A DNA stretch of 64,000 bases from Diplonema japonicum (taxonomy: Eukaryota; Euglenozoa; Diplonemea; Diplonemida; Diplonemidae): NCBI GenBank assembly GCA_964019335.1, contig OZ025666.1:560501-624500 (forward strand), written 5' to 3'. A program made the position numbers and the translations under genes. The notes under the pieces are model-generated. The model did no database searches. It was given only the letters and a program-made list of their open reading frames with translations, and was not told the DNA's origin. Positions 10,486 to 19,748 of this stretch are shown piece after piece (position 1 is the first letter of the stretch; the number at the start of each line of letters is the position of its first letter).

Positions 10486-12978
10486 ATGGGATGTGGCGCG
10501 AGCGGTAAGAGTGAGGACCCCCAAGCATCGAAAGACGGTGTCTCTTACCAAGTAGCTGAGCACAGTGACACGAAACGGAGTACGAAACTTGCAGGTAAAG
10601 ACCAGAGTAATGAGCAGGACAAGGCTGCTGTGAGTGGTGACAATGGAGGCTACGGCAACGATATGAACAGTAGTAGTCCAAGATCCAAGAACCCCGCCCC
10701 AACACCTGATGACGACCAAGGCGCCAGCCTTCCAGCAAGGGAGAAAAACGTACCCGCACCCCTTCTACGTGAGGTGGATATTGATGAAGAGCGCTTCCTT
10801 GTCTCTCATTACGCCCAGTCCCCTGGCCTCAAGGGTGCCACCTTTGCCATTCGAGACCCTGAAGGATGCATCTACTACAAGTCCTACACCGATGCGGAGT
10901 TCACGACGGTCAAGGAGAGCAAGGTCCCGCAGCTGACCTGGAATGCGTTCTGGCGTGCCCTTGCAGGGTCCTTCACAAAGGAGGACAGTCTGCGAATCGC
11001 AAACAGGGGCGAGGTCCTCGAGCTCACCCTGCGCTCCAGCAAAGAACCCAAACCTTACCAGCTTTCATTCACGATGATAAAAGCGGGAACGGTATGGGTT
11101 TTTTTTATTTTTTTTTTATTTCCTGGGAACAAAAAAACGAGAAATTTTTTTTAAAAAGGGAGCTGAGGAAACGCACCGCCACTTCATAATACCGTTCACA
11201 GCGCTTTACAAGAAGAGAAAGGAAAAGAAAGGTGTCCCGGAGAACGATGCCGGGAAGAGGGACAAAGGGGTCAAAGAGGTTTGAAAAATAAAATAAAGAA
11301 AACCCCAACTTTAGGAGGAAATCGAAAAGAAAGAAGCGGCACTCAACGTGCACGAGGCAGGGATCGAGTGGGCGGAAAGCGTTCAGGTGCCTTACGAGGA
11401 GAAGCTGCAGCAGCTGCAAAAGGACATGGTAGACCAGCAGGTCATCAACACTGACGTACAGAAGAAGATAGACAGACTGACAAAAAACATCAGAACCTAC
11501 AAAGACGAGGAAGGAATGCACCCCCTCGACGGTCTCTACTCAATAGGAGGGGCACGGCCCTTCCAGCATTCTGAATGGAGTGTGCACCACGCACCTAAAG
11601 AAGGTCAATATGAGCCGGCATACTTGCGGCTAATAGGGGACGGACGTATAGCCGAGGCTACCCCTGACAACGTGTCGTGCCTCACGCAAAGGCCTACCGA
11701 CCCCGAGGTGGCAGATCTTGTGGACTCCCTCCCCGACGACAAGGTCTGGCAGCTCATCGAGTGCTTTGAAAAGATAGATAAGTGGGACTACGATGCATTC
11801 CATGTGAATACTATCTCAGATGGAAACTGCTTGTTCTACACCTCTTACGCCCTGTTCGTCAAGTATGTGGATTTCCAGAAAAGAAAAAAAAGAACTTTTT
11901 TTTTCTTCTAGGTACAACTTCATCCAGCATTTCGGCATCCCTAAGGACGTCGTTACTAATTTCTTTTCGGCTGTACAAGCCGGGTATGTGAGATTGGAAG
12001 GAAGGAAAAAAAACAAAAAAAAAAAAAAAAACAGCTATCTCCCTAATGCCTACCATAATGCGACCCATGCAGCTGATGTGATGCAGATCACACACTATGT
12101 GTTGGGTCCTGGCGGGATGAGAAATGTATGGAAAAAGAAGGAGGGAAAAAAAAAAAAAAACTTCCCCACACACAAACACACACAGCTATGCAAGCTCAGC
12201 ATGGAGGACATGATGGCTGCCATAATTTCGTCAGCGATACACGACTACAACCACCCGGGGCTCAATAACAATTTCCATACTAGGGTCTCTGCTTATTTGA
12301 GGTATGAAGGAAAAGAAGAAAGAAAAAAAAAAAAGAAAAAATACACAGTACCCTCTACAACGATCGTTCGGTGCTGGAGAACCATCATTGTGCATGTGCA
12401 TTCGAGCTGCTGAACCACCCCAAGTACGACATCCTTCAAACGCTGAATGATGATCAGAGGAAGGTATTTGGAGGCAGAAAGAAAAAAAAAAAAAAAAAAA
12501 AACAGGAAATTCGAGACACAATAGTGGAAATGCTGCTCTCTACCGATATGGGGAATCATGCTAAGATTTTCTCAGCGTTCAGAAGGAGGCTTGCGGAAGC
12601 ACCTGATTGGTATATTTAAAAAAAAAAAAAAAAAAAAAAAAAATCAGGAGCAAAAAGAAAGAAGATGTCCGCTTAGCTCTCGTTATGGCTATTAAGCTCG
12701 CGGATATTTCGAACTGCGGAAGGCCAAAAGAAATATATCTAAAGTGGGCGGAGAGGATCGCCGAGGAGTTCTATGCACAAGGGGACGCAGAGGCTAACAT
12801 GTGTTACTCGATATCCCCATTCATGGACAGGCGGAAGCATGACTCGGATTTCCATAAAGGACAAACATCATTTATGAGCTACATAGTGGCCCCTCTTTTC
12901 GAGTCTGTTGGTGAAGTGTTCCCCAGAATGAAATTTGCGTTGGAGATGTGTAAAACAAATCGAGAGTACTGGAACTGA
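10486..12978 (+). CDS. Class I 3',5'-cyclic-nucleotide phosphodiesterase
   Basis: Nine exons: 10486-11091, 11159-11278, 11315-11862, 11912-11983, 12035-12125, 12186-12301, 12349-12463, 12506-12609, 12648-12978; the joined frame is 700 residues. It hydrolyses cAMP and/or cGMP. The catalytic domain (about 400-695) is canonical: YHNATHAADV with His456 and His460, AIHDYNHPG with His498-Asp499, LYNDRSVLENHH, LADISN with metal ligand Asp610, and KGQTSFM with the purine-binding Gln. The N-terminus is Met-Gly-Cys-Gly-Ala-Ser, a good N-myristoylation/palmitoylation signal, so it is probably membrane- or flagellum-attached. The middle region is charged and partly coiled coil; no GAF domain is recognised. 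All eight introns are 36-67 nt and most hold long A-runs; the first intron ends in AAG rather than CAG and is the least certain. Substrate preference cannot be told. Confidence 0.92.
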
Positions 12979-13270
12979 TGAAAAGGGGGGAGGAAGAAAA
13001 AAAAAAAAAAAACCTACTATTTTCTATTTACTATCTCGAGGGTATTGGGGTTTTATTATTTCACTCTGGGGGGGGGACAAAAAAAAGTAAGAAAAAAATG
13101 GAAATTACTGTAAAGTGAGGGGGGGAAAAAAAAGAATGTCTCCAGTGGCCTTTAAGAGCTCGCTGGACAGAAAAAAAGGGTCTGGACTGACAAATTTCTC
13201 GACGCTTCAAGAAATCGGGTATTTGGTCACTCTGGCGCTTTTCTTTCCTTTTTTTCTCATTTTACAGTAC

Positions 13271-13317
<47 letters not shown>

Positions 13318-15057
13318 CCGCCTTGGTTTAACAGTATTCTAAAAGGGGTACCCCCCATGATTTTTCTTCGACCTTACCGGTCGCAGATTTTTGCGTGAGG
13401 TAGTTTCAAAGGAGTGAACTAAAAGAAAAGAAGGAAACCTTATGGTATGCCTACCGGCACCGCCAGCGAAAGTGGAGGAGAAAGAAGGGGGGGGGGTTTT
13501 TTTATTTGTAGAAAAGAGAGTTTATCTTTTGAAAGAAAAAGAAACGAAGGAAAAAAAAAAAAAAAAAAAAGAAAAAGACTTTTTTGAGGGAAACATATGA
13601 AGAAAGAAAAAAAAAAGGAAACGAAATAGAAAACGACTCCCTACACCCCTCCCCCCTCTCAACTGCAAACAAATAAAAAAAGAAAAAAAAAAGAAAAAAG
13701 AAAAAGAAACCAAGAGAAGGAAAACCTTTTTTTATTAAGATTTTTTTTCAGGCGTCCTGCCACATACCGCAGGTACCCTTAAATGTCTCTTTTTTTTTTT
13801 TCTATTTCCTTTCTCAAATCAATCCCTTTTTTTTTGCCCCCCCCTCCATTTCCCATATTTTTTGTGTTCTTTAGTATTTTTTTTTTGATTTTTTTCCCCC
13901 TCCCCCCCTTTCCGACAGCAGGTGAATAGTGAATGTGCTGGTGGAAGGGAGCAAATAAAAAAAAAAAGAAAAAGAATGGGGGGGAAGAAAGTAAAGCAGC
14001 TTTTATTTTTGCGATCCGGACGCTGCTGGTTCTCTTCAAAACACGCTCCCTCCACCACCTCTGCACTTCCTTCGTCACTTCCTTAGTCACTTCTGCCCTG
14101 TATGCCTCATCACCCCCACCTATTTGTTTGTTAGCCCACACTTATCCCTTCCCCGCGAGCCGGCCGAGAAGAAAACAGGATTTTTCTTTTATTTGGCACC
14201 AAAAAAGATGAACAAAAAAAAAATGAAATGATGGCATACAGGGCGAAGAGGACCGCAGGCCGGAAAGACAGTTAGATTTTACAATCTTAAAAGCGAAAGC
14301 GGGAGGGAAGACAAGAGGGAAGAAGAAGAAGGAAGAAGAAAAAAAAAAAAAAAAAAAAAGAGAAGCGATTTTTTTACAACCAAGATTTTTATATATCGTG
14401 ATTATTTTGTCTTTTTTTTTTGACGTTGGTCTTTTTTTTTCTTCTTCTTTTTTTTTTGTTTCGCCTTTCATGAAACTATTAAGAGAGGGGGGTTGTAGGT
14501 CTTTTTTTTTCTCCCTTTTTTTTTACTTTTTTCTTTTGTCATATATTTACTGGACATGATGGGGTGTCGGGAACAGGGGGGGAAGAAAAAGAAAAGGAGT
14601 GAATAGTACCAACGCCAAGAAAAAGAAAGGGACCCAAAGCTCTACCTTCCGTTCTGTGTTTCTTGTCACGAGCTTTCTTCATCCACCACAAAAAGGAAAG
14701 AAAAAGAAGCCGGGGGGTGATGGGAAGAACAACGAGAAGAGAAAAGAAGAAAACAAAAAAAAAGACAAAAGAAAACACCCTTTTTCTTCTCCCTCCCCCA
14801 CCCTGAAAAAGAAAAAAAAACTAGGTTCACACCCTTTCTTCCACCCCCCCTTTTTTTCTTGAAAAAAATAAAAAAGAAATGGCTTTTTTTATTTTTCAAT
14901 CCTCCCCCCCCCCCCCCATTCCTTTCTTTTTTTTTCTTTTCTCTCCCTACTTCTTGTCAGATTGTTGGTGTGCCCATGCTAATTCCTTTTTTGTTTCTTC
15001 CCTTTTTTAAAAAAGAAAAAGCTCAAATCTCAAGGTAAAAAAGAAAAAGAAAAAGAA
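12979..15057. other. 2-kb homopolymer desert
   Basis: Runs of A, T, C and G fill most of this region, including a T-run of about 46 bases at 13270-13317. Non-homopolymer islands occur at about 13320-13480 and 13980-14170. The second could encode a short charged peptide on the minus strand, but nothing supports it as a gene and it would oppose every other gene here. I see no RNA gene. Confidence 0.6.
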
Positions 15058-15549
15058 ATGACAAAGCGAAAGGAGGTCGACTGGGGGAAAGAATGGAAAA
15101 CAGGTGCACAAGATACCCATCAAGATGTCTACACGGTAAACCCTTTGAAGGTGACACAACGTGAGTTAGACCCCAGCGACAGGAGGAGACAGAATGCCTT
15201 TGAAGACAGCAACGACGCCATTGCTAATTACGAGATAGGCTTGCTAAAGGAACGAGAAAGACGGAGGCAGGCCTGCAAACACGCACTAGAATGCCTGATA
15301 ACCCAAACAGGCTGGGAGCCTGTCTACAGAAATCCCCGAAGCTTCTGCCAGGCCTCCTGTGAGATTCTTCAAGAGTTGCAGCTACAAGGATTCCCAGTTA
15401 CGAAAAGAAGGACGGCATGGGGCGCACTAGCAGTTTTCCGAGCGACAGAAGAGAACTATGGGCGGCACGAACATTCTGGGCCGGCACAGCTCATGCAGAG
15501 GATGGAGCCCGATAGGTTTGAAGACTATGCAAAAAGATACAAACGTTGA
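15058..15549 (+). CDS. Small basic protein, unknown
   Basis: The product is 163 residues, single exon, hydrophilic and mainly helical by composition, with an Arg/Glu-rich stretch (LLKERERRRQACKHALECL, about residues 61-80) and several Trp and Cys. It has no signal peptide, membrane segment or recognised domain. The ATG follows an A-rich leader. It lies 96 bases upstream of the fucosyltransferase-like gene on the same strand. Its composition and length suggest a small nuclear or mitochondrial accessory protein, but I do not assign a function. Confidence 0.7.
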   Translation: MTKRKEVDWGKEWKTGAQDTHQDVYTVNPLKVTQRELDPSDRRRQNAFEDSNDAIANYEIGLLKERERRRQACKHALECLITQTGWEPVYRNPRSFCQASCEILQELQLQGFPVTKRRTAWGALAVFRATEENYGRHEHSGPAQLMQRMEPDRFEDYAKRYKR

Positions 15550-15645
15550 TATGTTTTCAAGTTTTATCGAGTAAATTGACGTGGGGGGGGAAACAAAAAG
15601 AAAAAAAAAGAAAAGGATGGGAAGGTCGAAGGAAAAGAACGAAAG

Positions 15646-16987
15646 ATGAGACGAACCGCAGCATCCCCCCGGTGGTGCACGATGTTTGCGATTTTTGTTT
15701 GGATGTGGTGCAGCATCGCGTGGGTGGGGTCGACAAAAAGAAAGCGGAATTCAGAGCATAGAACAGAATCGACAGAAATACTCGCCCCCCTGCCAGAGCG
15801 GGCACACGACGCAAGATACATCACCTTCGAGCCGTGGAACGGCGGGTGGAACAACAGGCGGATGTCGCTGGAAAATGCGTTTGTCATCGCACTTCTGCAG
15901 AACCGCACGCTTGTCCTCCCACCAGGTTCCCGCACTGTCACCCCTTACGAGCAGGACTACGATATTGCAAAGATGAAACAGCATGTACCCGTGCTTTCAT
16001 GGAAGGAGTTCCTCCACCTCCGTCCGCTCCTCCGCAAAGCAGACCACTCCGAGGACCCGAAACCATGCTCTGAACACAAATACCGACTCCCCGTGTTCTA
16101 TTGCAATGAGATGAAATACGCTAGAATGCTCGCAGAAATGAAAACTATCAACTTCCTGAAGAGTATCGTGAAGGTCACGTCGTCTGATGATGCGGACTTC
16201 GATGCGTACCGCAGGGGGAGGGTGGAGGTGGTGCTGCCGGACAGCTACTGGGTGCACTACCCTCAGAACCTGTTTGGGCATTTTTACCACACGTTTTACT
16301 TTGCAAGCAAAGCCGCCCGCATCCGTGTCTGGAAGGCTGTTCGGGACAGCATAGCCATCCGAAGCGAGATGGTGGCCGCTGCAGAACTTATCGCCAACGA
16401 AATGGGACCCTACCATGCCGTGCACTACCGGAGGGGGGATTTCAAGAAGCAGTTCCCCACGTCTATTGTGGCGCCTGCTGACCTCGCGAAGAACTTGGCA
16501 TCCAGCACATCTGTAGCTTCTCAGAAGCTGCCGCTGTACGTCGCTACTGACGAGAAGGACGAGAACGTCAAACGGGAGTTGATCAGCAGCCTGCCCTTCT
16601 CCAAGACACACACCTTGTCCGATTTCAGCAAGCACCTCACAGACATCCCTGACTCCTCCTACGGTGTTGTCGAGACCCTTGTCTGCTCCCGTGCCAAGAG
16701 GTTCACAGGCACCAGACTCTCGACCTTCTCCGCGTATATAACCCGCCTGAGGGGCTACCTGCACAGCAGTATACAGCACATCAACCCCAATCTGTACTAC
16801 ACCGATACGGTCTACACTTCCGAGGATGAGGTCATGGTTACAAAGAAGCCGTACTCGTGGTGCGGGGACACCCTCGAGCGCTATGCTGATCTGCGAGGGA
16901 TCCGATGGACATGGGTATGCGTTGTTGTGAACTACAAACCGACCACAGGGACAGGAGTACGAGGAGGCATGGTGCCTCGACGGGTAG
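15646..16987 (+). CDS. GDP-fucose protein O-fucosyltransferase-like, type II membrane protein
   Basis: Exons are 15646-16914 and 16949-16987 (34-nt intron, GTATGC...CACAG); 435 residues. A short cytoplasmic tail is followed by one membrane segment (about residues 12-29, CTMFAIFVWMWCSIAWVG), the usual Golgi/ER anchor. The luminal part starts with FEPWNGGWNNRRMSLENA and LLQNRTLVLPP, which match the N-terminal O-fucosyltransferase region that binds GDP-fucose, and has HYRRGDF at residues 260-266, matching the family's H-x-R-R-x-D-F motif. Predicted reaction: transfer of fucose, or a related sugar, to secreted proteins or glycans. The exact acceptor is unknown. The small last exon adds a tail containing two Trp and acidic residues. 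Confidence 0.8.
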
Positions 16988-17057
16988 ATTTTCCAGACTT
17001 TTTACGCAAAATATTTCGAGCCCATCGTCCTCGTTATTCTTATCTTCCAACAGTAAT

Positions 17058-17903
17058 ATGGGTTGCACTGAGTCCAAGCCGAAGGAGAGCCAACCGCAGA
17101 AGGCGACACGGTCAGGGTCGGTGAAGGCAGAACCGAAGTACAATGCCGCGATTGCAAGCTTGTCGGAGAAGGGGTTGAGTGCCACCACAGCAACGCTGAA
17201 CCAGGCTTGCAAAAAGGACGAAGTGGACACGGTGACTCTGTGTCTGCAGGCAGGCGTGGACCCAAACGAGCATGAAAGCGATGACGTGCTGCAGAAGTGT
17301 CCCCTGCATTATGCCGCGGAGTTCGGGAGGGAGAGGGTACTGGAGGTGCTTCTTCGCAACAAGGCGAGCCCTGCAAAGAGGAATGCAATCAGCGAGACGG
17401 CAATGCACCTCGCAGCCTCAGGTGCTCACGCTGGATGCATCGAAATCCTCGCAAAGGCGAAAAGAGAGCTGGTAGATTCCGTAGATGGACAGGGGCAGAC
17501 ACCCTTGTTCATGACTGTGTACAGTGCAGAAGAAAGGGGCGGGGGTGCCATGGATACCCTCGTTCGTTTGGGTGCTGACGTTAATGCCAGAAACAAGCAC
17601 AGGGAGACCCCATTGCACGCTGCTGTGAAGAAGAACAACAGGTCTACCGCCACACATGTTCTTATCAAGCATGGTGCGTTGGTTAATGCGCAAGACCAGC
17701 ACGGCAGCACACCCCTTCATCGTGCTGCGCAGGAGGAGGCGAACAACCCCCTCTCCATCCTCCTCGAATCAGGTGCCGACTCGACCATCAAGGACAAATC
17801 CGGCAACACCCCTCTCGACATAGCGAAACGATGGCAATATGCCAGTACCGTGGCCTTAATCGAGCAAAAGACAGGCTTCCATAGAGGGGCAGATGTTGCT
17901 TGA
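17058..17903 (+). CDS. Myristoylated ankyrin-repeat protein
   Basis: The product is 281 residues. It starts Met-Gly-Cys-Thr-Glu-Ser-Lys, a strong dual-acylation signal, then a basic linker to residue ~30, then about seven ankyrin repeats to the end (CPLHYAAEFGRERVLEVLL, QTPLFMTVYS, ETPLHAAVKK, STPLHRAAQEE, NTPLDIAKRW). It probably works as a membrane-tethered adaptor. The stop of the previous gene is only 70 bases upstream, and a pyrimidine stretch ending CAACAG at 17048-17053 lies 4 bases before the ATG, a very clear spliced-leader acceptor. The partner is not predictable. Confidence 0.88.
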   Translation: MGCTESKPKESQPQKATRSGSVKAEPKYNAAIASLSEKGLSATTATLNQACKKDEVDTVTLCLQAGVDPNEHESDDVLQKCPLHYAAEFGRERVLEVLLRNKASPAKRNAISETAMHLAASGAHAGCIEILAKAKRELVDSVDGQGQTPLFMTVYSAEERGGGAMDTLVRLGADVNARNKHRETPLHAAVKKNNRSTATHVLIKHGALVNAQDQHGSTPLHRAAQEEANNPLSILLESGADSTIKDKSGNTPLDIAKRWQYASTVALIEQKTGFHRGADVA

Positions 17904-18682
17904 AAAGAAAAACCTCCCTTATTTTTTTTTCCTCCTCCCCCACGTTTTATTATTTATTATTCTCGCGCTCACGCACCTTTTTATGGAAGGGTAGCACCCA
18001 GCCTTTAGTCTGGCTGAGGTACTTTGGCTTATGGGTCGCCACTTTTTTTTTTTCTTCTTTTTTTTTTGACACAGAACAAAAAATAAAAATAAAAATAAAA
18101 TAAAATAAAAAGAAGTTGGAAGAAGAATATAAAAGAAAGAAATAAAGTATGCAATCCCCCCCCCCCCCCCCCCTCTCTCTCTCTGATATCTCCGCAGTTT
18201 GTTGCTTGCGTGCAATATCTTCTTCTTTGTTTCTCCTGTTTTTGCACCCTCTTCACCACCGCTCCCTTCCTTCTTGTTGCGCATTGGCATGGGCCTTTGT
18301 GAAACCCGAAGGGAAACCATTTTTTTTTCTCCACACCCTTTTGTCATGTCACTCACGTTATGAGAAGTCGCTTTAAAGAAATATGACGTTCTTTCGTAAT
18401 TTTTAAGGCAGAAGTTTAAAAAGAAAAAAGAAAAACAATTATTTGATTCCCCCCTGAAATAGGAACCGATCTCCGAAATGCCTTTTTGGTGGCCCTATTG
18501 TGTTGCAAATGAAGAGCAACCGGCCCCATGTACAGTGAGTGACTCAACTGACGAAAAGGAGTAAGAAAAAGAAGAGAAAAAAAAAAAGAAAAAGGAATTG
18601 CTATTCTATTTGCCTCCTTTATTTTTTTTATAGTAATTCTTCATAACAGGGTTGGTGGATACACAACAGTTTTTGAGGTCGG
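17904..18682. other. Intergenic, homopolymer-rich
   Basis: T- and A-runs, a C-run of about 18 followed by a CT repeat at 18157-18184. A 28-codon frame (18478-18564) ends in an A-rich stretch and has no support. An AG at 18668-18669 after a pyrimidine-rich segment probably serves the next gene. Confidence 0.55.
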
Positions 18683-19546
18683 ATGGATGATAGGAAGGCA
18701 GAGATGGCGAGGATGATCATCAGCAGCAGGTCATGGACAATGCAAGATAAAAGGTGCATGTTGCTGCAGATGATGGACAATGAAACAAAAACAGGAGAGG
18801 AAGAAGAAGAGTACCCATGCCCGTCTTGCGGTAAACCACAGCCTCTAACTTCATGGGGAGGCCATGTGGACATGTGCGGGAGGTCTTTAGAAGATGTAAG
18901 AGATCCTTCGCAGACAGAGCTCGCCTTCAGGAAGGCGCGTATAAGTGAGCTACTTCACATAGCCAATTTGATGGATGTGAAGGAGGTCGGCCAGTTTGGG
19001 ATGACGTCTCTCCACTTTGCAGCGCAGAGGTTTGCCCCCGCCGACCTGTTCGGCGGGACAGCACAGGCATCATCACTGCTGAGCAACCCTTCTGAATACT
19101 GCACAGGACCGTTACCTTGGGATGTGATGTGTTTAGTTGCAAGCTTCAATCCTGACAAATTCCGCTTGTCATGCAAAGGACTCCGCAGGCAGATTATACA
19201 CAACGAGGCTGTAAAGATCACGGAGGTGCTCTTATCCAGGCAGGCTAAGGTAGATGCCTATGATGACCGTGGGTGGACTGCTCTTCACTATGCGGCCTTC
19301 TCAGGGAACCATCTATTGTGCGATTTGCTTCTCAAGAACGGTGCTGATGTAAACGCTTTGTGCAAGGGCGGCACCCCCCTCCACCTCGCCGCCATTACCT
19401 CCTCCACAGAGGCTGCCGCCGTGCTGCTCGCCCACAAGGCCGACCCTACTATCCTCTCGCACCTCTGGGAGTCGCCTTTATCCCTCGCCCGCTCCCTTCC
19501 CCATCCGCACCACGACTTACTCACCCTTATCGAATCTTACCTTTGA
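18683..19546 (+). CDS. C2HC zinc-finger and ankyrin-repeat protein
   Basis: The product is 287 residues. After a helical N-terminus with acidic EEEEE, a compact finger has Cys46, Cys49, His61 and Cys65 (CPSCGKPQ...GGHVDMCG), the spacing of UBZ4/C2HC fingers that often bind ubiquitin. Ankyrin repeats follow: one at about 110 (GMTSLHFAAQ) and three from about 190 to the end (GWTALHYAAFSGNHLLCDLL, GTPLHLAAITSSTEAAAVLL, ESPLSLARSL). The insert between the first and later repeats is not ankyrin-like. Ubiquitin binding is an inference from finger spacing only. Confidence 0.8.
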   Translation: MDDRKAEMARMIISSRSWTMQDKRCMLLQMMDNETKTGEEEEEYPCPSCGKPQPLTSWGGHVDMCGRSLEDVRDPSQTELAFRKARISELLHIANLMDVKEVGQFGMTSLHFAAQRFAPADLFGGTAQASSLLSNPSEYCTGPLPWDVMCLVASFNPDKFRLSCKGLRRQIIHNEAVKITEVLLSRQAKVDAYDDRGWTALHYAAFSGNHLLCDLLLKNGADVNALCKGGTPLHLAAITSSTEAAAVLLAHKADPTILSHLWESPLSLARSLPHPHHDLLTLIESYL

Positions 19547-19748
19547 GACATTTGAGATATTTAATTACCGATCTACCTTCCCTTTTACCTATCTTATTTA
19601 CGACATTTTGAAATAGTACCCTTCAGCATCTCCTTTTCTGTCCTTACGTCTTGGTCGAACCTGTTATTGGCACAAGCCAGTTGTCCTTGTTTTACAGTTT
19701 TGCAGTACAGGTGCAATATAAAAGAATACGAAGAAGAAATTATTAAAC

